Assembly: GCA_035399845.1 (NCBI GenBank)
Contig: DAOPJV010000002.1
Location: 62,001 to 126,000, forward strand
Length of the DNA stretch: 64,000 nt
Source: ECT2AJA-110-A sp035399845
GTDB taxonomy: Bacteria; Planctomycetota; Phycisphaerae; UBA1845; UTPLA1
Reading direction: 5' to 3'
The notes beneath the pieces were generated by a model. It worked only from the letters and a program-made list of their open reading frames with translations, had not been told where the DNA came from and did not search any database. A program made the translations under genes and the position numbers. Within the stretch, counting starts at the first letter, position 1. The number at the start of each line of letters is the position of its first letter. This document shows, in pieces, positions 53,297-62,343 of the stretch.

Positions 53297-54208
53297 TCAT
53301 CGGCCGGCGCCGTCGTCCGCGGCCTGTGGCGCCGCCAGCATCCGGACCGTCCGTTCCGTTATTCGCACGTCGAGGGGCGACTCCCCGCCGTATTCGCCGT
53401 CCATCTGCATCGGAGAGGGCCGATCGGCGGTCACCCGCAGCGATTTTCCCTTGGCGTAAAACGCGCCCGACGAACGCCACTGCGGATTCACCAGCAGGCG
53501 AATCGCGTCCCAGATCAGCGGTATCGCGCCGCGCCTCGGAAAGACAGCGACGTCCAACCACTCATCGGCCGGGTTCGCCCGCCACAGGGCCTTTATCCCC
53601 AGCGCGTAACGCGGGACCTTCCCGACAATGACCAACCCCGGACCACTGTAAACGTTGACTCCATCTAATGTTAACGTGAAGTCTGCGCTGCGGAATCGGA
53701 CCAGCGCCCGCAGGATGGGCGTCACATACGTCCAATAGGAGATGTGCCCCTTCCGGCGCGAACTGATCGCCCGGATGATCTCACCATCCACCCCTAAGCC
53801 ACACGAAAACAAAACGTTACGACCATTCGCATCCATCGCGCGAAAGGTCCGCAACGGACCGCGTTCGAAGGCCGCCCAAAGCCCGTCCATCGTCAGTCTG
53901 ATGCCGAGGTACTTTGCGATGACGTTCTCAGTGCCGCACGGAATCACCAGGACCGGAATCCCGGAATCGATCATCCCTTCGACGGCCTCGTGGATGGTCC
54001 CATCGCCGCCCGCGACACCAATCAGATCGGCGCCCGCGGCGCAGGCCTCGCGGGCCAGGCGCGTCGCGTCGCCGGGGCCCCGCGTGATGTCCGCGTGGAC
54101 GTCGTGGCCCGCCGCCGACAACCGCGCCATGAATGCGTCGAGACGCCGGCGACGGCGCCCCCGTCGGCCGGAAATCGGGTTGATAATGAAGTGGACTCGC
54201 CGACCCAT
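53297..54208 (-). CDS. Diacylglycerol kinase family lipid kinase
   Basis: 303 residues of the DAGK-catalytic/YegS type. FIINPISGRRG at the N-terminus, GVAGGDGTIHEAVEGM nucleotide loop, and IPCGTENVIAKYLG replacing the more usual GTGNDFAR. It phosphorylates a lipid such as diacylglycerol or a sphingoid/long-chain base. Immediate neighbour on the + strand is signal peptidase I. Confidence 0.88.
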   Translation of the reverse strand: MGRRVHFIINPISGRRGRRRRRLDAFMARLSAAGHDVHADITRGPGDATRLAREACAAGADLIGVAGGDGTIHEAVEGMIDSGIPVLVIPCGTENVIAKYLGIRLTMDGLWAAFERGPLRTFRAMDANGRNVLFSCGLGVDGEIIRAISSRRKGHISYWTYVTPILRALVRFRSADFTLTLDGVNVYSGPGLVIVGKVPRYALGIKALWRANPADEWLDVAVFPRRGAIPLIWDAIRLLVNPQWRSSGAFYAKGKSLRVTADRPSPMQMDGEYGGESPLDVRITERTVRMLAAPQAADDGAGR

Positions 54209-54358
54209 TCTGAACGTTACCTATACGCGGGCAAACCGTTTCCCCGACATACGCGTAGGAACCATGGCGCCAACCGCCCGATCCTCGCCGTTCGGGGAAT
54301 TTGACCCTGTCGCCGCGTCTCCGTATCGTCGCGCCAGATCATCGTTGGGAATTCACAC

Positions 54359-56110
54359 ATGTCAAAGCCACTTTCCGCCGTGAGCGACGCCCAGAACGCC
54401 CCGAGAACCTTCGACAATCCTCCGAAGAATGAGGGCGTTCGTGAGACGTTCGAGTCGATCATCGTCGCCCTGATCCTTGCATTCGTCTTCCGGGCGTTTG
54501 TGGTCGAGGCGTTTGTCATTCCGACCGGGTCGATGGCGCCCTCGCTCCGCGGCATGCACGCCAACCATCGTTGTGCGAATTGCCAGTACTGCTTCGCCTA
54601 CGGCATCAAGGAACCTGTCATCATCGACGGGCGACAGCATCGCCAGGGCACGCTGGCGAAGCCCTATTCCGTCAAGTGCCCGAACTGCGGCTGGGACGGC
54701 GCTGGCAACACGGGCCTGAACTCCCTCGAATCCCCGGTCATCCCCTGCTCCGGGGACCGCATTCTCGTCCTGAAATGGCCCTACGACATCGGCGGCGCCC
54801 TGCTGGGGCCAAAGCGCTGGGACGTCGGCGTCTTCAAGAATCCCCAGGACGGCGAGATGAACTACATCAAGCGCATCGTCGGCGTCCCCGGCGAGGTGCT
54901 CGAGATCATCGACGGCGATGTCTACACCGCCAAGGCGGACACAGTCCCTGCCGAAATCCTGGACATCCTCAGGGTCCCGGTCCCCGATCGCGAACTGGCC
55001 GCCAACACGCTCTCCGAACTGAGCAGGCGACTGAAGATCCAGCGAAAGACAGACCTTGCCCAGGAATCGCTCTGGATGCTTCATTACGACCACGACTTTC
55101 CATCGGCGCGCAACTCGCAGGACAGCCACGCCTACAACTTCGATCCCCCCCACTGGGCGCCGCACGACAGCGACAGCGGGTGGGACGCGGGCGGTCCCGT
55201 CGTTCGCTATGAGCCGAAGGACCCGGAGTGGCGATGGCTCGAGCTCGCGGGTCACGCCATCCAGGACGACTACGGTTACAACAACGTCTCCACGGATCAC
55301 GATCAGCAATCAGGACCCTACTTTGTCGGGGACGTGCGTCTTCGTTTCGTGGCGACGCCCCGCTCCAGCGACGGCGAACTCGCGTTGCGTATCTCGAAGG
55401 GGCAGGATCGATTCCAGGTGACGATCAACGCCGCGGGCGACGTTCAGCTCGACAAGATCGACATGACGGGACTCCCCCGCAACAGCGAGGGCATCCACCG
55501 AAAGCTCGCCACGGGCCGGCTGCCGCGACCGCTGAGCGCACGAGAGCCGGTTCAGTTCGAACTGCAGAATCTCGACTATCGCGTGTCGCTGAAAGTCGAC
55601 GGCGTGGAAGTCGTCGCGACGTCGGACGAGGACTACAGCCCCGACGCGCAGCAGCTCATGCAGATGCGCGGGGCGCCGGGTCCCAATGACTATTACTCCC
55701 GCGCCCGCCTCAGCATCGGGGTTCGGGCCATGCCGCTCGAAATGCGCCACCTCCAGGTGCATCGCGACGTCTACTACACATCGCGCACGCATCTTTATGA
55801 TCCGGAAGGCGGCGCCCACAGCGCCAGTGGCGAACCCGCCTGGGGCACGCAGGGCAACCCGATTTTCCTTCGATCGGAACCGGCCGAGTACTTCTGCTGC
55901 GGGGACAACAGCCCGCAAAGCCAGGACTCCCGACTCTGGGTCACGACCAGCCGATTCCTGAAGAGCCGGCCCGATTACCAGCGCGGCACCGTCCCGGCGG
56001 ACCAACTCATCGGTCGCGCCTTCTTCGTGTACTGGCCGAGTGGTCTGCGCTTCTCAAAGAGCACGATCGGTGTCATTCCGAACGTGGGCCGCATGCGATT
56101 CATTCGGTAG
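54359..56110 (+). CDS. lepB: Signal peptidase I with zinc-finger and beta-sandwich insertion
   Basis: 583 residues, about twice the usual length. One N-terminal membrane helix (about 33-52), then catalytic Ser58 (IPTGSMAPSL) and Lys171 (MNYIKRIVGVPGE). Right after the Ser box an insert has Cys at 72, 75, 78, 107 and 110 (RCANCQYC, KCPNCGW), a zinc-ribbon pattern. A large insert at about 185-505 looks like a concanavalin/LamG-type beta domain (RLRFVATPRSSDGELALRIS). The last box is CCGDNSPQSQDSRLW. It cleaves Sec signal peptides outside the inner membrane. Confidence 0.93.
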   Translation: MSKPLSAVSDAQNAPRTFDNPPKNEGVRETFESIIVALILAFVFRAFVVEAFVIPTGSMAPSLRGMHANHRCANCQYCFAYGIKEPVIIDGRQHRQGTLAKPYSVKCPNCGWDGAGNTGLNSLESPVIPCSGDRILVLKWPYDIGGALLGPKRWDVGVFKNPQDGEMNYIKRIVGVPGEVLEIIDGDVYTAKADTVPAEILDILRVPVPDRELAANTLSELSRRLKIQRKTDLAQESLWMLHYDHDFPSARNSQDSHAYNFDPPHWAPHDSDSGWDAGGPVVRYEPKDPEWRWLELAGHAIQDDYGYNNVSTDHDQQSGPYFVGDVRLRFVATPRSSDGELALRISKGQDRFQVTINAAGDVQLDKIDMTGLPRNSEGIHRKLATGRLPRPLSAREPVQFELQNLDYRVSLKVDGVEVVATSDEDYSPDAQQLMQMRGAPGPNDYYSRARLSIGVRAMPLEMRHLQVHRDVYYTSRTHLYDPEGGAHSASGEPAWGTQGNPIFLRSEPAEYFCCGDNSPQSQDSRLWVTTSRFLKSRPDYQRGTVPADQLIGRAFFVYWPSGLRFSKSTIGVIPNVGRMRFIR

Positions 56111-56442
56111 TGTCGCGTCGCCATGGACCGGAGTGATTCACATTCACACACAACTTATGCACACTCAAACGTTTCGCTGTTATTGGACCTCGCGGTTCGG
56201 GAGGCGCAAGGGCGGATTTCACACTGGCCGGCGCCGAGTGTTGTGAAAACCCCTCGCGGCGGACAGTGGTTAACTCGTTGTCATTTCCGCTGTTCCGTGA
56301 ACTCGGTGAATTGATTACATTCTGCCGGACATGAAGAAACCGGCGTCGCTGTGAGTACTCTGGCGAATCGACCTTTTCCACGCCGAAAACCGAGTCGCCA
56401 CAAGTTATCAACAATGCCTCCACAGGCGGGAATTCGCGAATA
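56111..56442. promoter_or_regulatory. AT-richer region with DnaA-box-like sites before lptB
   Basis: 332 bp without a gene. It contains one perfect TTATNCACA box (TTATGCACA, 56155-56163), TTATCAACA (56405-56413, one base off) and TTTTCCACG (56374-56382, two off), plus several CACA tracts. It could be a regulatory region for lptB or a DnaA-binding site. No AT-rich unwinding element or dnaA gene is seen nearby. Confidence 0.35.
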
Positions 56443-57201
56443 ATGGCAGCCGCACTTCTACAAGCTCGGGAACTGGTGAAGGCCTACAACGGGCGGACCG
56501 TCGTTCGCAAAGTGTCATTTGAGGTCGGCAAGAGCGAAATCGTCGGCCTGTTGGGTCGAAACGGCGCGGGCAAGACGACGAGCTTCCGGATGACGATGGG
56601 AATCGTCACCCCCGATGGCGGGAGTGTTACGTTTGCCGGCGAGGATGTGACGAAGCTCCCGATGTACAAGCGCGCCCAGCGCGGAATCGGCTACCTCTCC
56701 CAGGAGAACAGCGTCTTCGTTCGGCTGACTGTCGAGAAAAACCTGCTGGCCATCCTCGAGCTCATGCCCGGCATGAACGGGACCGCCCGTCGAAAGCGCG
56801 CGCATGAGTTGATGGAGCAGTTCGATCTGCTCAAGAACGCCAAGCAGGAGGCGCGAACCCTCTCCGGTGGTGAACGTCGAAAACTGGAAATCGCCCGGGC
56901 GCTCGTGACAAGCCCGCAGATCATTCTTCTGGACGAACCCTTCAGCGGCGTCGACCCGATCGCGGTCCAGGACCTTCAGAAGGAGATCCGCCATCTGCGC
57001 GGCGACCTGGGGATCTCGATCCTCGTGACGGACCACAATGTCCGCCAGACACTGGAAGTCACGGATCGAACCTACATCATCCACGAAGGCCAGGTCCTCA
57101 AGGAGGGCACGCCGCGCGAACTGATCACGGACCCCGTGGTCCAGGACGCGTATCTCGGCTCGACCTTCGTGGGCAACGAATTCGACCAGCCGGCCGCCTG
57201 A
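56443..57201 (+). CDS. lptB: LPS export ABC transporter ATP-binding protein LptB
   Basis: 252 residues. Walker A GRNGAGKTT, Q-loop LSQENSVF, signature LSGGERRKLEIARAL, Walker B ILLDEPFSGVDP, and H-loop VTDHN. LptB powers lipopolysaccharide transport with LptF/LptG, which are not in the window. The HNVRQTLEVTDRTYIIHEG end is LptB-type. Confidence 0.95.
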   Translation: MAAALLQARELVKAYNGRTVVRKVSFEVGKSEIVGLLGRNGAGKTTSFRMTMGIVTPDGGSVTFAGEDVTKLPMYKRAQRGIGYLSQENSVFVRLTVEKNLLAILELMPGMNGTARRKRAHELMEQFDLLKNAKQEARTLSGGERRKLEIARALVTSPQIILLDEPFSGVDPIAVQDLQKEIRHLRGDLGISILVTDHNVRQTLEVTDRTYIIHEGQVLKEGTPRELITDPVVQDAYLGSTFVGNEFDQPAA

Positions 57202-58031
57202 TTCGCCCTGTCAGCGAAAGTGGGCTCGGGGCGTCATTCGGCGCCGCACAATCATTCCACGAAATAGCAGGCCGGCAGATGGCTCGCGTGTCCCGACTGC
57301 CGATCGACGATGGGGGGCGCCCCCAGTCGCCGAAGCAGACCTCGGAGCCGGAGCATCCATCGGTCCATCACAGAACGCGTGCGCCCGCGATGAGAAGGGC
57401 TGGAAGTGTTCATCGTTTCCGCTCCTCGGACACCTCGGGGGGAGAGTGGTATCCGGTTCCTGGCGAGGTGTCTGAATCGGCTGCACGGAACGTGCCATCG
57501 TCCGCAACTCGTTTGGCCGCGTATTGTCATTGCGGCGTCTGGGCAATCCTCCGCAGTTCGATCGCCCCGCATTTCCCCGTGTCCCCAATTTCCGACGAGG
57601 GGGAATATGGAAACTACCGATGAAGAGGGGTAAGATTAGAACGATAGAGTGAGCGGCCCGGCATCGTCGTAGGCAGCGGCGTTTACCTGGCAATATTCAG
57701 ATCATTCCTTTCAGCCTGGCCTCCGGGCCGCGCCCTCACCTTGCTCATACAAGGGGCCGGCCGCGAAAAATCGCGGTCGACAATGACGAATTCGCAATCC
57801 GCTTAAGGGTAGGGACGTTTCTCCAGGCGTGACATTGGCCGACGATTCGCAGCGTAGGGCGCTCCGCGCCGACGCCGCCAGCGCCGTCGGCGCGGGTCAG
57901 ATTCCGTGAAATGACGTTCCGATATTGTTCGGAACGCCGGAAACCAGATTTCCCGTAACGCCTGGCCTGACCAAGTCGCCTGAATCAGTAACGTGTTGCG
58001 AGCAATCAGACATTCCGCTCGGCAGGGTGAC
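57202..58031. other. 830-bp intergenic region with hairpins
   Basis: No convincing gene. A 53-codon minus-strand frame (57413-57252, GGAG about 9 bp upstream) is the only candidate and lacks a recognisable feature. Hairpins: CCGCGA/TCGCGG (57761-57776, loop AAAA), 57864-57874 with 57885-57895 (11 bp) and CGTTCCGA/TCGGAACG (57915-57936, loop TATTGT), which may be REP-like or terminators of lptB transcripts. Confidence 0.5.
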
Positions 58032-58847
58032 ATGGGCAATCTGCTCGATTCCTTGATGTACGTGCGCGAAGTTGGTGTCGGCGCCGGCACCAAAGTGTCG
58101 CTCATGCGCGATGTGCGCGACAACACGGTCTACTGCAAGAAGTCGATCGCGGCCGCCGCCGAAAACTACGACTCGCAGGTGAAGCAGATCAAGCAGGAAT
58201 ACGAGATCGGCCTGGACAACGGCCATCCCGCCCTGCGAACGGCTTACGAGTTCGGAACGATCAAGAAGGGCTTCCGGGCCGTCGAGACCTATAACATTCT
58301 TGAGTTCGTCGATGGCGCTCAGCTCGACGTCTATGCCAAGACCGCGACGCAGGCCAAGCTCGTCAAGATCTTCTGGCATGTCGCCGACGGTCTCCAGGAA
58401 CTCCACAAGCGCGGCTTCGTCCACGCCGACCTCAAGCCGCTGAACATCCTTTGCCGCCGCAACGGCAGACCCACGGTCATCGACTTCGGCCAGGCCTGTC
58501 CGATGTACCACAAGAAGCCCCGCATCCAGGGCACACAGGACTACATCGCCAAGGAGCAGGTCAAGAAACTCGCTCTGGACGGCCGCACCGACGTCTTCGG
58601 CCTTGGCGCCACGATGCACATGATCTTCCTGGGCCGAACCGTGGAGACGGCGCTGAATCGACTTCAGGTTGGCGGCTCGACCACGATCGATCCCAACTGG
58701 CGCGAAGCGGAACGAAATCTCGACCCGGCGCTGCACAAACTGATCAAGGACTGCTGCGCCGAAGAAAGAGAAAATCGGCCGACCAACATGCAGCTGGTCA
58801 AGGACCGACTCGAGATGGCGTTTCAGCGGCTTCCGAAGGCCGGCTGA
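58032..58847 (+). CDS. Soluble Ser/Thr protein kinase
   Basis: 271 residues, a bare kinase domain with no membrane segment. Conserved residues: a VYCKK Lys, catalytic D133 in VHADLKPLNIL, and DFG at 151 (VIDFGQA). The activation segment is short (QACPMYHKKPRIQGTQDYIA). Substrate unknown. ATG 58032 is chosen because it has AGGGTG upstream and starts the domain; upstream in-frame codons are unlikely. Confidence 0.88.
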   Translation: MGNLLDSLMYVREVGVGAGTKVSLMRDVRDNTVYCKKSIAAAAENYDSQVKQIKQEYEIGLDNGHPALRTAYEFGTIKKGFRAVETYNILEFVDGAQLDVYAKTATQAKLVKIFWHVADGLQELHKRGFVHADLKPLNILCRRNGRPTVIDFGQACPMYHKKPRIQGTQDYIAKEQVKKLALDGRTDVFGLGATMHMIFLGRTVETALNRLQVGGSTTIDPNWREAERNLDPALHKLIKDCCAEERENRPTNMQLVKDRLEMAFQRLPKAG

Positions 58848-58976
58848 CGAGGCGCCGCGCGACGTCGACGCGATCCGCGACGCCGTCACAAATTCAATCC
58901 ACTGAAAAAACCTGAACTGGCTCCTGAGCCACGCCGATAATTCCCCCGAATCCCGGCGCGTCCTCAGGAGTATCTC

Positions 58977-59387
58977 GTGTCCCGGCCATCCGCCCTCCGA
59001 CAATCCGCATTCTGGCTCGGCGTGCTGGCCGTCTTCGTGATCGCCGGCGCCATCCTGGCGAAATCCCCGCGCATCGAGCTCGGATGGAAGTCCAGTCGAC
59101 GCACGCCGGAGTATCGACGACATGTCCGGAACGCCATGCACGCGGCGACAACGACGGGCGCGATCCACTCCGTCGATCCCAATCGGGGCATCATGCGAAT
59201 TGACTCATCGAACTGGGAGGATCAGGACGCGGCCATGCGCCAGTCCCTGATTCGACTGGCGGCCCGTTACTTCGAGGTGCAGGGCTGCTCGCGAAAGGTC
59301 GTCGTGATGAGCGCCTTCAGCAACGACACGCTCGCCAAATACGACGGCGCCAATCACTTCACTTTCATCGACAGCGACAAGGACTGA
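58977..59387 (+). CDS. Small membrane-anchored protein of unknown function
   Basis: 136 residues from GTG 58977, which has an ideal AGGAG 6 bp upstream. One helix (about 12-29) then a soluble domain with HSVDPNRGIMRIDSSNWEDQ and a conserved-looking CSRKVVVMSAFSNDT. Follows the kinase gene at 129 bp. Family not recognised. Confidence 0.7.
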   Translation: MSRPSALRQSAFWLGVLAVFVIAGAILAKSPRIELGWKSSRRTPEYRRHVRNAMHAATTTGAIHSVDPNRGIMRIDSSNWEDQDAAMRQSLIRLAARYFEVQGCSRKVVVMSAFSNDTLAKYDGANHFTFIDSDKD

Positions 59388-59402
59388 GTCTCACTCACCC
59401 AC

Positions 59403-60848
59403 TCATTCCTCCAGCGACGCCAGGGCCGACATGACAACCCCCGCCGCCTCGGGCCCCGCTGACACAATCTCACCGTATGGCGCGAGACCATTCTCCGTGG
59501 CGTGCGGCAGTTCCGCGTCCCACAGCGACTTCGGGATGAGATAACCGAGCATGTCATTGGCCAGACCGATCACGACCGGTATCGGCGCGGTGTGGATGTC
59601 GCGTATCGTCGGTTCGAGCGGCGCATCGGGAAAATCGACACCTTCCGGATGAAGAAACTCCCCCGTCGACAGCTCCGGCATGAGCATCCCGGGCGCCGCG
59701 AAGAACTCGAGCGGCCCGACACGAACCAGGCCGACCTCGCTCGGAACGCGATCGACGCGAATCCCGCGATCCACAAAGCACGCCCGCATGGCCAGGTTCA
59801 ACAGGGGATTCTCAATCACGATCTCCGTCGAGCGACTCGCGGCGCGCAGTTCGACGGGCGCTGCGGTCTCCTCCCCGACGGCGGCCAGCATCCGCTGCGC
59901 CTGTCGCGCCAGCGTCAGACCGTAGGCCTGCGCCGCGGCGTGCGCCGGATTCGGCGTGCCGCCTTCGAGTGACTTCGGCGCATTGGCGGGCGTGATCCTG
60001 CCGCCCAGCGCGCCGTTGAAAAACACGCAGACGCCGCCGGTCGCCTCGACGTCGATCCCGCCGACACTCGCGCCACGTTCAATCGCGTCACGCAACCAGT
60101 ATGGAAAATCCCCCGAAATATCGAAGTTGAAACTGGGAATCAGAATCGGATGCGACGCGTAATGGACGCTCGTGACGATCGGCTCGCCCGTGACGGCGTC
60201 CTCGGCCCGCCACACGGTCAGCGAATCGTCGATGACCTCGGGTTCACGTGTGTCGCGGCTCAGCCTCGGCGAGCCACTGTTTCCCGTGGCGACGATCAGC
60301 GTCGCGTCACGCGCATTGTCGGCGGCGCGAATGACCGCCTCCGCGACGCGCTCGCGCATCATCGCGACATAAGGCGATACGGCGCACAATGGGTCCGGCG
60401 ACCAGAAGCCGATGACGTCGGGAGCGTTGTGGGTATGCGTCGCCGCGACGATGACGTAGTCCATGTCGATCGCCGCCGCGATCGACTCGCGAATCCGAAC
60501 GACATCGTCATAGTTGATCCCGATCAGGTCGAGCGATACGAGGGCGACGCGAACGTCATCGTTCTCGATCACGATCGCCCGCGCCGTCAGATCGTCATGG
60601 ACCCCAAGCGACACGCGATACGGAAGCCCCCCCGCGAGGTAGACGGGAAACTCCGGCGTGATTGACACGACGGCCACGCCCACGCGCAACGTCTCGCGCC
60701 CCGCGCTGGACACATTCACGTCCAGCGATGAGACGATCGGCAGGTCACACGACACCGTCGCCAGGAATACGAGACTCAGCAACGACATTGCCATGACGCC
60801 GGCGGCGCCCTGTGGAAGTCGGCCAGTGTCAAAGCGTCGCCCGCACAT
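59403..60848 (-). CDS. Neutral/alkaline ceramidase N-terminal-domain-like lipoprotein
   Basis: 481 residues. Signal peptide with Cys34 (FLATVSC) as a possible lipid attachment. The body carries the opening VGVAVVSITPEFPVYLAGG, the zinc-binding ATHTHNAPDVIG and VHYASHPILIPS of the neutral ceramidase N-terminal family, which includes amidases on lipids and other substrates in planctomycetes. Third gene of a minus-strand series with an acyl carrier protein and a recombinase-like gene (63-bp gap). Confidence 0.85.
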   Translation of the reverse strand: MCGRRFDTGRLPQGAAGVMAMSLLSLVFLATVSCDLPIVSSLDVNVSSAGRETLRVGVAVVSITPEFPVYLAGGLPYRVSLGVHDDLTARAIVIENDDVRVALVSLDLIGINYDDVVRIRESIAAAIDMDYVIVAATHTHNAPDVIGFWSPDPLCAVSPYVAMMRERVAEAVIRAADNARDATLIVATGNSGSPRLSRDTREPEVIDDSLTVWRAEDAVTGEPIVTSVHYASHPILIPSFNFDISGDFPYWLRDAIERGASVGGIDVEATGGVCVFFNGALGGRITPANAPKSLEGGTPNPAHAAAQAYGLTLARQAQRMLAAVGEETAAPVELRAASRSTEIVIENPLLNLAMRACFVDRGIRVDRVPSEVGLVRVGPLEFFAAPGMLMPELSTGEFLHPEGVDFPDAPLEPTIRDIHTAPIPVVIGLANDMLGYLIPKSLWDAELPHATENGLAPYGEIVSAGPEAAGVVMSALASLEE

Positions 60849-60911
60849 GCGGGGCGTATTATGCCACGACCGCCTCCGTCAGCGAGCATTTTTGCGGCGC
60901 CGGAACATGCG

Positions 60912-61292
60912 CTAGGCCGCGCCGAGCCTCCGGCGTAGGTACTGATAGAGGTTTTCCACAGTCAGAAGCCGCCGAAGCGATTCGACTTCGGGATCGCGAC
61001 GCACATCGTTCAGATCGATAAAGGGAAGCGCCTCACCGATTTTCTCAATCGCGGCGGGCGTGAGGCGGCGATGCTCGTCCATGTCCAGGTCATCGGGGGC
61101 GACCATCTTCTGAAAGTCGATGCGCCGGCCGAATCGCTTCTCGGCCAGAAATGTCAGTTCCAGAACATCAATCGACTCACCGCCAAGGTCCTCGAAGAAC
61201 CTCGCGTTCGGCGCGAGATCCTCCGACTCGACCTGCAGCACTTCAATCAGCATCTCATCGAGCGCTTCACGAATCTGTTCGTCATTCCACAT
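60912..61292 (-). CDS. Acyl carrier protein, GESID type
   Basis: 126 residues, longer than usual (about 80). The phosphopantetheine Ser40 lies in LGGESIDVLEL, replacing the usual D-S-L by E-S-I, a variant found in specialised carrier proteins. A second helical part (about 85-126) has no clear match. The role in fatty-acid or secondary lipid synthesis is open. Lies 11 bp after the recombinase gene, before the ceramidase-like gene. Confidence 0.88.
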   Translation of the reverse strand: MWNDEQIREALDEMLIEVLQVESEDLAPNARFFEDLGGESIDVLELTFLAEKRFGRRIDFQKMVAPDDLDMDEHRRLTPAAIEKIGEALPFIDLNDVRRDPEVESLRRLLTVENLYQYLRRRLGAA

Positions 61293-61303
61293 CCTGATCC
61301 TCC

Positions 61304-62005
61304 TTACTTCCCAATCGAACGTGTATCGCCCGAGCCGCCGGTTCGCGCATCCAGACGCGCAACGATGTCGTTGGCGATTGCCGCGTAGTCCTCTTCAACG
61401 AATTGCGCGTAGACCGCCGTGACCATCGGGTGCGCATGGCCCAGTTGCCGCTGTACGAACAGCAGGTTGGATCCCGACATCATGTACGACAGGTAACCGC
61501 AGGTATGTCTCAGCAACTGAACGCTTGCCCGCTCCCCGAACCCGTGACGCTCCAGGATCTTTGACACACGACGATACAACGTCGGTCGCGTCAGCGGGCG
61601 ACTTCGTTCGTTCAGGATGAGGGCCTTGTCCAGATCCGTCGCCGTCCAGTCCGCCGGAAGTCGCCGGACGCGAATCCGCTCGACGTACAATCGAATCAGA
61701 TCGCTCACGTGCGAGGGCACGAACACTTCCCGCCGTCGCGCCTGCTTACCAATGACCATCAGCGACGATCGCCCCGTTCCCACGATCGTGTCCGCGACAC
61801 AGAGTCGACAGAACTCCGACGTCTGCAGACCGGAGAAGAGCAGGCACTCGATGATCAATTGATCAACGATGTGCGCCGGGTCCGGAAACGAACGCCCGAG
61901 CCCGTCGCCGCGAACCGCATCCAGGAGGCGTCGGATTTCGTCGAGCCCCAGAAACATCCGGCGATCCAGCGTCCATGGGGTCCTGCTGTATGATTCATTA
62001 CTCAT
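61304..62005 (-). CDS. Tyrosine recombinase-like protein lacking the first catalytic Arg
   Basis: 233 residues, catalytic domain only, without the N-terminal SAM-like domain (as in FimB/FimE). Lys87 (VIGKQARRR), R166-H167 (LLRHTCGY), His190 (LGHAHPMV) and Tyr199 (TAVYAQF) are present. The first Arg is Gln61 (SGLQTSEFCRL; codon CAG) and the first His of HxLRH is Gln163. It would be catalytically defective unless other residues replace them, and may serve as a DNA-binding regulator. Leads the operon to the acyl carrier protein. Confidence 0.8.
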   Translation of the reverse strand: MSNESYSRTPWTLDRRMFLGLDEIRRLLDAVRGDGLGRSFPDPAHIVDQLIIECLLFSGLQTSEFCRLCVADTIVGTGRSSLMVIGKQARRREVFVPSHVSDLIRLYVERIRVRRLPADWTATDLDKALILNERSRPLTRPTLYRRVSKILERHGFGERASVQLLRHTCGYLSYMMSGSNLLFVQRQLGHAHPMVTAVYAQFVEEDYAAIANDIVARLDARTGGSGDTRSIGK

Positions 62006-62015
62006 CTGTGATGAT

Positions 62016-62044
62016 ACACTATGCGAATTACAGTGATGTGTAAA
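62016..62044 (-). promoter_or_regulatory. Candidate promoter of the recombinase-acyl carrier operon
   Basis: On the minus strand TTTACA (62044-62039), a 17-bp spacer and TAGTGT (62021-62016). The -35 has five of six consensus bases; the -10 is weak. Confidence 0.35.
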
Positions 62045-62276
62045 GGGATTTCACCGGAACTCAAAGACAAGCACGCAAGTCGCTTCCAAATATGCATTTA
62101 CATACACAACATCAGCGACCCGTCGACCGGCCGTCAAGGAAGGCTGCCGCAAGCGCATGGCGAACGGGAACCCTCGGCGCTCGGACGCCGACTCAGGGTT
62201 GTGGCTGTCGCCCCATCCGCCGCGTCCGGCCCGAAAGCGCGCTGCGCGGGGAACGATCCATTGAGAAGTGAGCCGG

Positions 62277-62338
62277 TATAATGGCGCAGCATTCGTGTTG
62301 CGCCGCCGTCGACGCTTGCCGAAAAACCGCCGAAGGAG
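62277..62338 (+). promoter_or_regulatory. Promoter -10 and ribosome site of the secreted protein gene
   Basis: Perfect TATAAT at 62277-62282, no clear -35 at normal spacing. The AAGGAG ribosome site lies at 62333-62338, 5 bp before ATG 62344. The rest of 62045-62276 shows nothing recognisable. Confidence 0.5.
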
Positions 62339-62343
62339 TCTCC

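Noticed and set aside
57211..57693. Minus-strand frame of 160 codons after lptB
   Set aside because: Arg/Pro/Ser-rich composition, no recognisable domain, and the region contains hairpins; judged non-coding.
61304..62005. Prophage or integrative element marked by the recombinase
   Set aside because: No phage or conjugation genes, no attachment-like repeats and catalytic residues missing.
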